Shown: positions 1 to 9,326 of the stretch, in pieces
How positions within the stretch are numbered: position 1 is the first letter of the stretch
Layout of the letters: each line of letters opens with the position of its first letter
DNA from: Hallerella sp963656065
GTDB lineage: Bacteria > Fibrobacterota > Fibrobacteria > Fibrobacterales > Fibrobacteraceae
Direction: 5' to 3'
Length of the DNA stretch: 64,000 bases
NCBI GenBank assembly: GCA_963656065.1
Contig: CAVKGV010000012.1
Coordinates: 1-64,000 of the forward strand
Notes under the pieces: generated by a model
Databases searched by the model: none
The model's input: only the letters and a program-made list of their open reading frames with translations
What the model was told of the DNA's origin: nothing
Translations under genes and position numbers: made by a program

Positions 1-11
1 GGAACGTTAAA

Positions 12-1028
12 ATGGGACATTTTAAATCAATTGAACTTTTCGCTGGAGCAGGAGGATTAGCTATAGGTCTTGAAAAAGCGGGATTCGAACATTTAGGGCT
101 TGTTGAATTTAATGCAACTGCTTCCGCAACATTAAAAAAGAATAGACCTGCTTGGAATGTTATTTGTGATGATGTCGCAAAAGTCGCTGAGAAAAATCTT
201 TTAAAAGAATTTGGATTAAAAAAGAAAGAATTGGATTTGCTGTCAGGGGGGGCTCCTTGTCAATCGTTTAGTTACGCAGGGAAACGTTTAGGATTAGAAG
301 ATGTACGAGGAACGATGTTTTACCATTATGCAACATTTTTACACAAGCTTCAGCCAAAAATGTTTTTGTTTGAAAATGTTAAAGGATTGCTCTCGCATAA
401 TAATGGAAAAACGTACAAAACAATTCTTGGCATTTTTGAAGACGAAGGATATAAAACGATTCATCAAGTTTTAAATGCTTGGGATTATGGAAATCCTCAA
501 AAAAGGGAACGCTTAATTACAATAGGGATTAGAAAAGATTTGTATGATATTTGCAAATTTTCTTTTCCTGTTCCTCATAGTTATAAACCAGTTCTGCGCG
601 ATGTAAAATTGGACGTTAATCCTGATAAAGATCATTGTGCATATTATTCGGCAAATAAGAAAAAAGTTTTTTCGCTTGTGCCTCCAGGTGGTTGTTGGAA
701 AAATATTGATCCGAGTATTGCAAAAGAATATATGAAATCCTGCTGGGAAATGGAAGGCGGGAGAACTGGAATTCTTCGTCGAATAAGTCTTGACGAACCT
801 AGTTTGGCTGTTTTAACAAGTCCTGGGATGAAACAAACGGATCGTTGTCATCCAATTGAAGTTCGTCCTTTTTCTGTGCGAGAAAATGCAAGGTTTCAGT
901 CTTTTCCTGATTCTTGGGTGTTTGAAGGATCTTTATCGGAACAATATAAACAGGTTGGGAATGCTGTTCCTGTCAATCTGGCATATGATATAGGCAAAGA
1001 AATTTCGAAAGCATTGCGAGGGGCTTAA
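12..1028 (+). CDS. DNA (cytosine-5) methyltransferase of a type II restriction-modification system
   Basis: This enzyme transfers a methyl group from S-adenosylmethionine to C5 of cytosine in the recognition site and protects host DNA from the partner nuclease encoded next to it. The m5C motifs are in order: FAGAGG (residues 10-15), GGAPCQSFS with catalytic Cys83, ENV (121-123), QKRERL (163-168), RENARFQSFPD and a late GNAVP. At 338 residues it has a complete but compact domain. The start is 11 bases into the window, so a slightly longer N-terminus cannot be excluded, although motif I sits at the usual distance from this start. Two bases separate it from the endonuclease gene, implying one transcript. 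Its AT-rich codons differ from the housekeeping genes downstream and suggest horizontal transfer. Target specificity (GGWCC or GGNCC) is inferred from the partner only. Confidence 0.93.
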   Translation: MGHFKSIELFAGAGGLAIGLEKAGFEHLGLVEFNATASATLKKNRPAWNVICDDVAKVAEKNLLKEFGLKKKELDLLSGGAPCQSFSYAGKRLGLEDVRGTMFYHYATFLHKLQPKMFLFENVKGLLSHNNGKTYKTILGIFEDEGYKTIHQVLNAWDYGNPQKRERLITIGIRKDLYDICKFSFPVPHSYKPVLRDVKLDVNPDKDHCAYYSANKKKVFSLVPPGGCWKNIDPSIAKEYMKSCWEMEGGRTGILRRISLDEPSLAVLTSPGMKQTDRCHPIEVRPFSVRENARFQSFPDSWVFEGSLSEQYKQVGNAVPVNLAYDIGKEISKALRGA

Positions 1029-1030
1029 GT

Positions 1031-1873
1031 ATGTGGGACATTGAATTCATTTCTGAAAAAGACTTTCAAACGCATGTGCGAAATACTATAGAAGAATACA
1101 AAAAAGCGCTGTATGCTCCTATGGATCTAAAAACCTTTAATAAAAACATTATTGACCCCATTAAGTTTACATTCGATAAATTTCTGTATGGATTGTCGTG
1201 GCAAGATTTAATTGATAGAGAGATTATTCGCCAAAAAGATAAAACGATTAATAATTCTATAGGTTATTTTCATCAGAAAATTTTTCAATTCATTCATCGA
1301 CTAGGTTGTAGAATTGTAGTACCCAAAAATGGTGAACTTGCGTTTCCTGAAAAAGGGGGCTTGGCTGGATGGGATATTGCTTTTGAGAACGAAGATCGTA
1401 TAGAAATAGACCAAACAACCTCTGTTAGTAGAATTTATGTGGAAATGAAAAATAAACACAACACAATGAATTCTGCATCGTCTAGAAGGACGTATGATAA
1501 AATGGAGAAACAAATTTTAAAAGACGATGACTGTGCTTGTTTTTTAGTTGAAGCGATTGCGAGTGAGTCTCATAATACAAAATGGATTCAAAAAGAGGGA
1601 AACAATAAAAAAATTCGCCGAGTTAGTATTGATGTATTTTATGGGATTGTGACAAATGACAGTCTTGGTTTTTTTAAGATTTGCAAAGAGTTGCCAAATA
1701 TGATTCGAGCTGTTGTAAAAAGTGAAATGTATTCATCGGAGAATGATAAAAACAATCAAGTGTATCGTGAATTGATTAAATTGATTGGTGAGTCTAAAGA
1801 TTGCATCGATGATTATCAGTTGACGATGGCGTTATATGCGCTTGGCTTTGGAACGTATAAAGGATTTTGTTGA
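1031..1873 (+). CDS. Eco47II/Sau96I-family type II restriction endonuclease
   Basis: Recognised from remembered family features: an N-terminal HVRNTIEEY segment, FNKNIIDPIKF (residues 36-46), the phrase VEMKNKHNTMNS (137-148) and RRVSIDVFYGIVT. This family cuts GGWCC or GGNCC sites. A PD-(D/E)XK-like core can be read as Asp115 in GWD plus Glu138-x-Lys140 in VEMK. At 280 residues it is near the family length and has no internal stop. It lies directly behind the cytosine methyltransferase, the usual order for a type II pair. Base composition is AT-rich, like the methyltransferase. Exact site specificity cannot be told from sequence alone. Confidence 0.85.
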   Translation: MWDIEFISEKDFQTHVRNTIEEYKKALYAPMDLKTFNKNIIDPIKFTFDKFLYGLSWQDLIDREIIRQKDKTINNSIGYFHQKIFQFIHRLGCRIVVPKNGELAFPEKGGLAGWDIAFENEDRIEIDQTTSVSRIYVEMKNKHNTMNSASSRRTYDKMEKQILKDDDCACFLVEAIASESHNTKWIQKEGNNKKIRRVSIDVFYGIVTNDSLGFFKICKELPNMIRAVVKSEMYSSENDKNNQVYRELIKLIGESKDCIDDYQLTMALYALGFGTYKGFC

Positions 1874-2112
1874 TTTGTTGTTCATGTTGTTCTACATCTG
1901 GACTTAACGTCCGATAAAATTTACGGCATTCTTTTGGATGTTCGCGCTTTGATGCATCGCCATCCGGTAAAGTCCGGTTCGGATATCGCTGAATTGGCCG
2001 GAATGATTTGCGATTCTTGACTTGGTGATGAACGGCTTTTCGCTTGATATATGGAATTGGCATTGCTTTGGATTTATGGGAAAATACTATATTGAACTTT
2101 AGGGATACTCCT
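1874..2112. other. Intergenic stretch with a possible gene remnant
   Basis: Between the endonuclease and the Fic gene there is no complete gene. One plus-strand frame stays open for about 48 codons (roughly 1874-2021) and reads like protein (…SDKIYGILLDVRALMHRHP…, ending …LAGMICDS), but it has no convincing start or ribosome site. It could be the 3' remnant of a deleted gene. The AT-rich end of the stretch, with TATATT at 2088-2093, probably holds the Fic promoter. Confidence 0.3.
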
Positions 2113-3210
2113 ATGCCTGAGTATAAGATTCCTGAATTGCCATTGGCTTACAATTTGGAGACGCTTTCCGTGTATCGGCAGCTGAGTTTGGCATCACGTG
2201 CCTTGGCGGAGCTAAAGGGGGTTGCCAAAACGATACCTAATGAAAATATTTTGTTCAATACGCTTGTCTTGCAAGAGGCAAAGGACAGCTCCGAGGTTGA
2301 AAATATTGTGACGACCCAGGATGAACTTTACAAAGCGGATTTGGATTTTGGCAAAATTTCAAAGAACATTGCCCAGAAAGAGGTTCTGCGGTATCGCGAG
2401 GCAATGGGTATCGGATTTTCGTTTGTACGCTCGCAAAAAATATTGACCATCGGGACAATCAAGAAGATTCAACAGCAATTGGAAGAAAATAGTGCCGGAT
2501 TTCGGGCTTTGCCTGGAACTACGTTAAAGAACGGGAAAAACGAAATTGTTTATACGCCTCCACAGTCCCGGGAGGAAATTGAACGGCTGATGGGAAATCT
2601 GGAAAGGTTCATCAACGACTCGGAATTGTCTAGTTTGGACCCTCTTGTCAAGCTTTCGATTATTCACCACCAATTTGAAAGCATCCATCCCTTTTACGAT
2701 GGAAATGGTAGAACGGGACGGATTGTAAATGTTCTTTATTTGGTGATGAACAATCTGCTTGACTTGCCGATTTTGTATCTCAGCCGGTATATCAATCATA
2801 ACAAGGTTGAATATTATGATAAAATTCAAGCGGTAAGGGACGGATCTCCATCGACGGAAAAGGCTTGGGAAGCGTGGATTATTTTTATGCTGAAAGGAAT
2901 CGAAGAAACATCCAAGGAAACGGTTGTGCTGATTGATTCCATCAAAGATTTGATGCAAGCTTGCAAGGAAAGCTTGAAAAAAAAACTCGGAACACGTTAT
3001 CGGCGCGAACTTCTCGACAATTTGTTTAGGCATCCCTATACAAAAATAGAGCTTGTGATGCGCGATTTAAATGTTACTCGCCAAACGGCTGCCAAGTATT
3101 TGGATTTGCTGACCGAATGGCAGTTTCTTCGCAAGGTGAAATTGAAGAACAGTAATTATTATGTCAATCAACCACTTTTTGATTTGTTTTCACGCCGTAG
3201 CGAAAGCTAA
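2113..3210 (+). CDS. Fic-domain AMP-transferase-type protein with N-terminal inhibitory helix and C-terminal winged helix
   Basis: Fic enzymes transfer AMP, or another nucleotide moiety, onto hydroxyl groups of target proteins. The complete signature HPFYDGNGRTGR is at residues 192-203, and an SxxxEN inhibitory motif (Ser59-Glu63-Asn64) marks the self-inhibited class with an N-terminal alpha-inh helix. The C-terminus looks like a winged helix (…VMRDLNVTRQTAAKYLDLL…), common in the Fic/DUF4172-like family. The 365-residue form starting at ATG 2113 is preferred because it begins with the family's usual MPEYKIPELP-type start and has AGGGAT just upstream; an in-frame upstream extension to 2044 lacks these. 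The target is unknown. Its position beside a restriction system suggests a defence or accessory island. Confidence 0.9.
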   Translation: MPEYKIPELPLAYNLETLSVYRQLSLASRALAELKGVAKTIPNENILFNTLVLQEAKDSSEVENIVTTQDELYKADLDFGKISKNIAQKEVLRYREAMGIGFSFVRSQKILTIGTIKKIQQQLEENSAGFRALPGTTLKNGKNEIVYTPPQSREEIERLMGNLERFINDSELSSLDPLVKLSIIHHQFESIHPFYDGNGRTGRIVNVLYLVMNNLLDLPILYLSRYINHNKVEYYDKIQAVRDGSPSTEKAWEAWIIFMLKGIEETSKETVVLIDSIKDLMQACKESLKKKLGTRYRRELLDNLFRHPYTKIELVMRDLNVTRQTAAKYLDLLTEWQFLRKVKLKNSNYYVNQPLFDLFSRRSES

Positions 3211-3236
3211 TCACAGACTTGTGTTAAAAAAAGTGA

Positions 3237-3274
3237 AAATTTTTAACGTAGCGCTTGGAGTATGTTAAAAATTT
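3237..3274. repeat. Perfect 11-bp inverted repeat between fic and purL
   Basis: AAATTTTTAAC at 3237-3247 is mirrored by GTTAAAAATTT at 3264-3274 around a 16-base loop. It lies 27 bases after the Fic stop and about 110 bases before the purL start. The stem is almost pure A/T, so a strong terminator is unlikely. An operator or a weak terminator are both possible. Confidence 0.5.
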
Positions 3275-3385
3275 CAAAGAATCTTAACATAGCCTTTTGT
3301 TGTTCTTTTTTTCCATCTAAAATTTCATCAAACCTCTGAAAAACTATTTTTGGGGAAAAGTTTCAAAATTTTCAAGGTAGCCTTT

Positions 3386-6300
3386 ATGATGATTCTTCGC
3401 GGTTCTCCTGCGCTTTCCTCCTTCCGGGAGCAAAAACTCCTTGCCGATTTCAAAGCGGCGTCCCTTCCGGTAAAGGACATCTATGCGGAATATGTCCACG
3501 TTGTCGATTTGGAATCCGAGCTTTCGCCGGAAAAGAAAGGCACGCTCGAAAAACTCCTGACATACGGACCATCGCGCGAAGCGCGGGAACCCGAGGGAAC
3601 GCTCTTTGTTGTGGCGCCGCGACCGGGAACCATCAGCCCGTGGAGCTCCAAGGCGACGGATATCGCGCACATCTGCGGACTTTCCGAGGTGAAGCGTATC
3701 GAACGCGCTGTCGCTTACTACATCGATTTTAACGGAGCCGTCACGGAAGCGGTTTCGAAAGAAGTCAAGGCGAAAATTCACGACCGGATGACGGAAAAGG
3801 TTTTCCCGGCGCTCCATCTGCTCGATGTGCTCTTTATGCACGACGCGCCCAAGAAGCTCGTGGAAGTCCCCATCATGACCGAGGGCCGGAACGCTCTGGT
3901 CCGCGCGGACAAGGAAATGGGACTTGCGCTTTCTCCGGCGGAAATCGATTACCTGGTCGAAAGTTTTACCGCGCTCAAGCGGAACCCGACCGACGTGGAA
4001 CTTTACATGTTCGCGGAGATGAATTCCGAGCATTGCCGGCACAAGGTCTTCGGGGCGGAATGGACGATCGACGGTGAAAAGAAGGATCTGTCGCTCTTCC
4101 AGATGATCAAGAATACGTACAAGCTTCATTCGACGAACATCCTTTCGGCGTACAAGGACAATGCGGCGGTGATGAACGGGGCGAAGAAGGCGGGACGTTA
4201 CTATGCGAACCCGACGACGAACAAGTACGGATGGCACGAAGAGGCGATTCCCATTTTGATGAAAGTGGAAACGCACAACCATCCGACGGCGATTTCTCCG
4301 TTCCCGGGAGCCGCGACTGGAAGCGGCGGCGAAATCCGCGACGAAGGCGCGACGGGCCGCGGATCGAAACCGAAGGCGGGGCTTACCGGCTACAGCGTTT
4401 CGAACCTGAAAATTCCCGGCTACGAACAACCGTGGGAAAAGGATTTTGGAAATCCTTCGCGTCTCGCGTCTCCGCTCGACATCATGATCGAAGGCCCGCT
4501 CGGTGGCGCCGCGTTCAACAACGAATTTGGACGCCCGAACATTCTCGGATACTTCCGCACGTTCGAAGAAGAAGTCCCGTCGTCGAAGGGCAAGGAAGTC
4601 CGCGGTTACCACAAGCCGATTATGCTTGCCGGCGGTCTCGGAAACATCAAGGAAGAGTTTATCGCGAAGGGGCACATCAATCCGGGCGATGCGCTGATTG
4701 CTCTCGGCGGACCTGCGATGCTCATCGGGCTCGGAGGCGGGGCGGCGAGTTCCGTTACGAGCGGTAGCGGTAACGAGGATCTCGATTTTGCAAGCGTCCA
4801 ACGTGGGAACCCCGAAATGCAGCGTCGCTGCCAGGAAGTGATCGACCGCTGCTGGGCGCTAGAAAAGGACAATCCGATTTCGTTCATCCACGATGTGGGA
4901 GCTGGCGGACTTTCGAACGCCTTCCCGGAACTGGTTAGCGACGGCGGACTCGGCGGAACATTTGAACTCCGTAAAGTTCCGAACGACGAACCGGACATGA
5001 GCCCGTATGAAATCTGGAGTAACGAGTCGCAGGAACGTTACGTGATTGCGGTTCCGCAGGAAAGGATGAAAGTCTTTGACGAAATCTGCAAGCGCGAACG
5101 TTGCCCGTATGCGGTCGTGGGAACGGCTGTCAAGGAACGGGAACTGAAGCTGACCGATTCGTATTTTGGAAATACGCCGGTGGATATGCCGCTCGACGTT
5201 CTTCTCGGAAAGCCTCCCCGGATGATTCGGGACAACCGCTCCGAGAAGCGCCCGCTTGCTCCGACGGCAACGTTGAATTCCCAGCCGATTGCCGAAATCG
5301 CTAAGCGCGTCCTCGCAAATCCGAGCGTCGCCGACAAGACGTTCCTGATAACGATCGGTGACCGTTCCGTGACCGGCATGATCGCTCGCGACCAGATGGT
5401 CGGTCCGTGGCAGGTTCCGGTAGCCGATGTCGCCGTGACGACCGCGACCCTCGATTCCTACGAAGGCGAAGCGATGAGTATCGGTGAGCGCGCCCCTGTT
5501 GCGCTGATTTCTCCGGCGGCGAGCGCGCGGATGGCTGTCGCCGAGGCTCTCACGAATATGGCCGCTGCCCGCATCGACGACATGGGACGGATTAATTTGT
5601 CTGCAAACTGGATGGCATCGCCCAATTACGAAGGTGACGGTGCGGACCTCTATGAAGCTGTGCAGTCCATCGGTATGGAACTTTGCCCGGAACTCGGAAT
5701 CACGATTCCTGTCGGAAAGGATTCGATGAGCATGAGCACCGTCTGGGAAGATGAAAAGGGAAAACACAACGTGACCGCTCCGATTTCGGTTGTTATCAGC
5801 GCGTTTGCCCCTGTTTCCGATGCCCGCGGAACGCTCACTCCGATGCTCCAGCGGAAAAATTCCCGTTTGCTTCTCATCGACCTTTCGCGTGGAAAGAACC
5901 GCATGGGCGCATCGATTGCAGCGCAGGTCTTCTGCGAACTCGGAAATGTCGCTCCGGATGTCGATAACGCAAAGGAACTCCGCTCGTTCTTCGAAACGAT
6001 CCAGAAGCTTAACCGCGAAGGAAAAATTCTCGCTTACCACGACAAGTCGGATGGCGGCCTGTTCGTTACCGCTTTGGAAATGGCTTTTGCGGGACATGTC
6101 GGTGTTTCCTTGAATGTTTCCGCTCTTCCGGGAACCGATGTGGAAAAACTTTTCAACGAGGAACTCGGCGCGGTAATCCAGGTCGCGGACGAAAATTTCC
6201 AAGCGGTGAAGGAAGCCTTTGCCGCGGCGGGTCTAGGCGATGCCGTAAGCGATATCGGAACGCTCAACGATTCGTACAAATTCACCGTCGGCGATTATGC

Positions 6301-7249
6301 GGAAGATCTTTCGGAATTGCGCGCCATTTGGAGCGATACGACGCGTCGCATTGCAAAGCTTCGCGACAACCCCGAATGTGCGGAAAGCGAATACCGGCTG
6401 AAGCTCGAACAGGATGATCCGGGAATTTCTCCGAAGCTCACGTTTGATGTCCGTGTGAAAAAGGATTACGCGAGCCGTCCGAAAATGGCGATCCTCCGTG
6501 AACAGGGAATCAACGGCGAAGTCGAAATGGCTGCCGCCTTTGACCGGGCCGGTTTTGAATCCATCGACGTTCACATGACCGACATTCTTTCCGGAAAAAT
6601 TTCCCTAGAGGAATTCCGGGGACTTGTCGCTTGCGGCGGATTCAGCTACGGCGACGTTCTCGGCGCGGGTGAAGGCTGGGCGAAGAGCATCCTCTTCAAC
6701 GACCGTGCCCGCAAGGAATTCGAAGCGTTCTTCCATCGCGAGGACACGTTCACGCTCGGCGTCTGCAACGGTTGCCAGATGGTTTCGAACTTGAAGGATT
6801 TGATTCCTGGCGCGGAATATTGGCCGCGTTTCGTGCAGAACACTTCGGAACGTTTCGAAGCGCGCTTCGTAAGTCTCAAGGTCGAAGAGACGCCCGCTGT
6901 GCTGCTCAAGGGAATGGCCGGTTCCGTGCTTCCGATTGCCGTGGCGCATGGAGAAGGACGCGCTGAATTTGCAAGCCGCGAAGCCGCCGAAGCCTGCCTG
7001 AAAACGGGTCTTGTGAGCCTCCGCTATGTCGATGGCAAGCACGCTTATACCGAACGCTATCCGCTGAATCCGAACGGTTCGCCTTTCGGAATTACGGGTC
7101 TCACGAGCAAGGACGGTCGCGCGCTCATCATGATGCCGCATCCCGAACGCGTGTTCCGCACTGTGCAATACAGCTGGCATCCGGCGGACTGGGGCGAAGA
7201 CGGTCCGTGGATGAAACTCTTCCGCAATGCCCGCGAATTTGTGGGCTAG
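3386..7249 (+). CDS. purL: Phosphoribosylformylglycinamidine synthase, large single-chain form
   Basis: PurL converts formylglycinamide ribotide, glutamine and ATP to formylglycinamidine ribotide, the fourth step of de novo purine synthesis, in the cytosol. The chain has the full proteobacterial/eukaryotic architecture: PurS-like N-terminus, two PurM-like halves (VETHNHPTAISPFPGAATG; GKDSMSMSTVW) and a C-terminal class I glutaminase with nucleophile Cys in GVCNGCQMVSNL and the late MMPHPERVFR histidine. About 1287 residues matches the long type, which needs no separate PurS/PurQ. ATG 3386 (or 3389) is chosen because AAGGTAG lies 6-9 bases upstream; extension to 3350 would add 12 atypical residues. 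It stands alone and is followed by a terminator. Confidence 0.96.
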   Translation: MMILRGSPALSSFREQKLLADFKAASLPVKDIYAEYVHVVDLESELSPEKKGTLEKLLTYGPSREAREPEGTLFVVAPRPGTISPWSSKATDIAHICGLSEVKRIERAVAYYIDFNGAVTEAVSKEVKAKIHDRMTEKVFPALHLLDVLFMHDAPKKLVEVPIMTEGRNALVRADKEMGLALSPAEIDYLVESFTALKRNPTDVELYMFAEMNSEHCRHKVFGAEWTIDGEKKDLSLFQMIKNTYKLHSTNILSAYKDNAAVMNGAKKAGRYYANPTTNKYGWHEEAIPILMKVETHNHPTAISPFPGAATGSGGEIRDEGATGRGSKPKAGLTGYSVSNLKIPGYEQPWEKDFGNPSRLASPLDIMIEGPLGGAAFNNEFGRPNILGYFRTFEEEVPSSKGKEVRGYHKPIMLAGGLGNIKEEFIAKGHINPGDALIALGGPAMLIGLGGGAASSVTSGSGNEDLDFASVQRGNPEMQRRCQEVIDRCWALEKDNPISFIHDVGAGGLSNAFPELVSDGGLGGTFELRKVPNDEPDMSPYEIWSNESQERYVIAVPQERMKVFDEICKRERCPYAVVGTAVKERELKLTDSYFGNTPVDMPLDVLLGKPPRMIRDNRSEKRPLAPTATLNSQPIAEIAKRVLANPSVADKTFLITIGDRSVTGMIARDQMVGPWQVPVADVAVTTATLDSYEGEAMSIGERAPVALISPAASARMAVAEALTNMAAARIDDMGRINLSANWMASPNYEGDGADLYEAVQSIGMELCPELGITIPVGKDSMSMSTVWEDEKGKHNVTAPISVVISAFAPVSDARGTLTPMLQRKNSRLLLIDLSRGKNRMGASIAAQVFCELGNVAPDVDNAKELRSFFETIQKLNREGKILAYHDKSDGGLFVTALEMAFAGHVGVSLNVSALPGTDVEKLFNEELGAVIQVADENFQAVKEAFAAAGLGDAVSDIGTLNDSYKFTVGDYAEDLSELRAIWSDTTRRIAKLRDNPECAESEYRLKLEQDDPGISPKLTFDVRVKKDYASRPKMAILREQGINGEVEMAAAFDRAGFESIDVHMTDILSGKISLEEFRGLVACGGFSYGDVLGAGEGWAKSILFNDRARKEFEAFFHREDTFTLGVCNGCQMVSNLKDLIPGAEYWPRFVQNTSERFEARFVSLKVEETPAVLLKGMAGSVLPIAVAHGEGRAEFASREAAEACLKTGLVSLRYVDGKHAYTERYPLNPNGSPFGITGLTSKDGRALIMMPHPERVFRTVQYSWHPADWGEDGPWMKLFRNAREFVG

Positions 7250-7266
7250 CGAAAGGTTGAAGTTTG

Positions 7267-7302
7267 AAAAAATTTCCTGCGATTTTTCGTGGGAAATTTT
7301 TT
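7267..7302 (+). terminator. Rho-independent terminator after purL
   Basis: AAAAAATTTCC (7267-7277) pairs with GGAAATTTTTT (7292-7302) across a short loop and ends in a T run. It is placed 17 bases after the purL stop. Because both arms are A/T tracts it could also work leftward. Confidence 0.65.
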
Positions 7303-7384
7303 GTTTTCCGCCAATACCGGATTTACTTGAGGAGGCTGCTCCGCAACGAATCTCGAGGCGACTTAATTTATATTTTATTCCCGT

Positions 7385-7810
7385 ATGCCCGACTTTTTGC
7401 AAACACCGCAGATGATATCGCTACCGAAGATCCTCGACGATCGGGGAAACTTGAGCTTTATCGAGTCGGAGCGACACGTCCCTTTCAAAATTCGCCGTTG
7501 CTATTGGATTTATGATGTCCCGGGCGGGGAAATTCGCGGAAGCCACGCGTTCCGAAGACAAGAAGAGCTGATCGTTGCGCTTTCGGGCAGTTTCGATGTC
7601 TTGTTGCACGATGGTTCGCACGAAGTCCGCTATTCGCTCCGGCGTTCCTACATGGGACTTTATGTCCCACCGTTGCATTTTCGCACGCTTGACAATTTTT
7701 CGACGAATTCGGTCGCCCTGGTTCTCAGTTCTATGGCCTACGATCCGGATGATTACATTTGGGATTTTGCCGAATTCCAACAGAAAGTCCGGGAGGTTTC
7801 GTGCAAATGA
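7385..7810 (+). CDS. FdtA/QdtA-like cupin: dTDP-4-oxo-6-deoxyglucose 3,4-ketoisomerase
   Basis: A small single-domain cupin of the FdtA/WxcM family (141 aa). Family hallmarks are DDRGNLSFIE, the strand YDVPGGEIRGSHAF with the conserved R-x-x-H-A, and GLYVPPLHFRTLDNF. FdtA-type enzymes shift the keto group of dTDP-4-oxo-6-deoxyglucose from C4 to C3, making the substrate for a 3-aminotransferase. It starts a tightly overlapping rightward glycan operon; the second, related cupin gene begins in its stop codon (ATGA). An exact product (galacto or gluco epimer) cannot be deduced. In its position the usual HAH is HAF. Confidence 0.8.
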   Translation: MPDFLQTPQMISLPKILDDRGNLSFIESERHVPFKIRRCYWIYDVPGGEIRGSHAFRRQEELIVALSGSFDVLLHDGSHEVRYSLRRSYMGLYVPPLHFRTLDNFSTNSVALVLSSMAYDPDDYIWDFAEFQQKVREVSCK

Positions 7811-8226
7811 TTCCCGGTTGCCGCTTTATGGAATTTCCCCGTACACGGGAACGCTCCGGTGCCTTGACTGCGCTCGAAAGTTTTAAAGACTTGCCGTTTG
7901 AAATCAATCGCGTCTTCTATCTGTATGACATTCCCGGCGGGGAAAACCGCGGAGGCCATGCGCACAAGCTTTGCCACCAGCTTTTGATAGCGGCTTCGGG
8001 AGCGTTCGACGCGAAAATCGATGATGGAATGCGTTCTCAAGTCATCCGGCTGGACCGCCCTTATTGTGGCGTTTATGTTCCGCCCGGAATCTGGGCCGAG
8101 GAACTGAACTTTTCATCGGGGGCGATCTGTCTTGTCCTCGCTTCTCACGACTATGACGAAGCGGATTATATCCGCGACTATTCGGAATTTACTTTATACG
8201 CAAAAAATCTTCGGGAGAAGAAATGA
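7807..8226 (+). CDS. Second FdtA/QdtA-like cupin
   Basis: A 139-residue paralogue of the upstream cupin, with a canonical YDIPGGENRGGHAHK motif and GVYVPPGIWAEELNFSSGA. The intact HAH makes it the better candidate for the catalytically standard 3,4-ketoisomerase acting on dTDP-4-oxo-6-deoxyglucose. ATG 7807 overlaps the previous stop (ATGA). A GTG at 7801, closer to the GGGAGG ribosome site, is an alternative start adding two residues. Its stop overlaps the start of the aminotransferase by four bases, so the three genes are co-translated. Confidence 0.82.
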   Translation: MIPGCRFMEFPRTRERSGALTALESFKDLPFEINRVFYLYDIPGGENRGGHAHKLCHQLLIAASGAFDAKIDDGMRSQVIRLDRPYCGVYVPPGIWAEELNFSSGAICLVLASHDYDEADYIRDYSEFTLYAKNLREKK

Positions 8227-9326
8227 TTCCCTATCTGGATTTGAAACGGGTGACGGAGTCTTTTGAACCGGATCTTTCAGCGATTGTCCGACGGGTCGTC
8301 GAAAGTGGCTGGTATATCCGCGGAAAAGAATGTGAAAATTTTGAACGGAAATTTGCCGAATATTGCGGTACAAAATTTTGCGTCGGCGTTGCAAACGGTC
8401 TCGAAGCGTTGACGCTGATTTTCAAGTCCTATGTCGCACTTGGACGTTTACACCGGGGCGACAAGGTAATCGTTCCGGCGAACACGTATATCGCATCGAT
8501 TCTTTCGATCAGCGAAGCGGGACTTGTGCCGGTTCTGACCGATCCGGATCCGGTAACCTGCAATCTTTCCCTTGCTAGCGTAGAACGCACGTTCAATTTA
8601 AACGTAAAGGCGATTCTCGCTGTGGACCTGTATGGGCGCGCGATTCCCGGGAAGGAACTTTCTGAATTGGCGACATCTCGCGGACTGATTCTCGTCGAAG
8701 ACGCCGCGCAGGGACACGGTGCGATGGAAAATGGAAAGCGGACCGGTTCGCTTGGCGATGCGGCGGGATTCAGTTTCTATCCGGGGAAAAATCTGGGGGC
8801 GCTTGGCGACGGTGGAGCGGTGACTACATCGGATGCGGAACTTGCTCAAATGGTGCGGACGCTTGCCAACTACGGGAGCGAACGGAAATACGTAAATCTT
8901 CACAAGGGAATGAATTCACGGCTAGACGAAATCCAGGCGGCGGTTCTTTCGTATAAATTAAATCGCTTGGATGCGGACAATCTGCATCGTACGAAAATCG
9001 CGGAACGCTATCTGTCGGAAATTCAAAATCCTTTGGTTACGCTTCCTTCTTCGGGAAATCCCGGTGAACATGTCTGGCACATTTTTGCATTGCGCACAAG
9101 AAATCGTGAAAAGCTTCAAGAACATTTGAAAAATTGCGAAATAGAAACTTTAATCCATTATCCGATTCCTCCGCATCGTCAAAAAGCTTACAGAGAATTT
9201 GCCGATTTGAACTTCCCTGTCGCCGAGGAAATCGCAAAGACGGAACTCAGTCTTCCGCTGTATCCGCAAATGTCCCATTCCGAAATTTCTCGAGTCATCG
9301 AGGCTGTCAATGCGTATTGCGAGTAA
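8223..9326 (+). CDS. DegT/DnrJ/EryC1 PLP-dependent sugar aminotransferase (FdtB-like)
   Basis: This enzyme transfers an amino group from glutamate to a dTDP-3-oxo-6-deoxy sugar, giving a 3-amino-3,6-dideoxyhexose such as Fucp3N or Quip3N. Family features: N-terminal MIPYLDLKR, the cofactor aspartate in VEDAAQGHGA, the PLP-lysine in FYPGKNLGALGDGG, and MNSRLDEIQAAVL. Its 367 residues are standard. It follows the ketoisomerase genes with a four-base overlap, the order seen in fdtA-fdtB style operons. Sugar specificity is inferred from the ketoisomerase neighbours. Confidence 0.88.
   Translation: MIPYLDLKRVTESFEPDLSAIVRRVVESGWYIRGKECENFERKFAEYCGTKFCVGVANGLEALTLIFKSYVALGRLHRGDKVIVPANTYIASILSISEAGLVPVLTDPDPVTCNLSLASVERTFNLNVKAILAVDLYGRAIPGKELSELATSRGLILVEDAAQGHGAMENGKRTGSLGDAAGFSFYPGKNLGALGDGGAVTTSDAELAQMVRTLANYGSERKYVNLHKGMNSRLDEIQAAVLSYKLNRLDADNLHRTKIAERYLSEIQNPLVTLPSSGNPGEHVWHIFALRTRNREKLQEHLKNCEIETLIHYPIPPHRQKAYREFADLNFPVAEEIAKTELSLPLYPQMSHSEISRVIEAVNAYCE

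Noticed and set aside
3344..7402. Long minus-strand open frames (485, 447 and 265 codons) opposite purL
   Set aside because: They mirror purL codons on the other strand, have Arg/Phe-rich low-quality composition, and no ribosome sites or domains.
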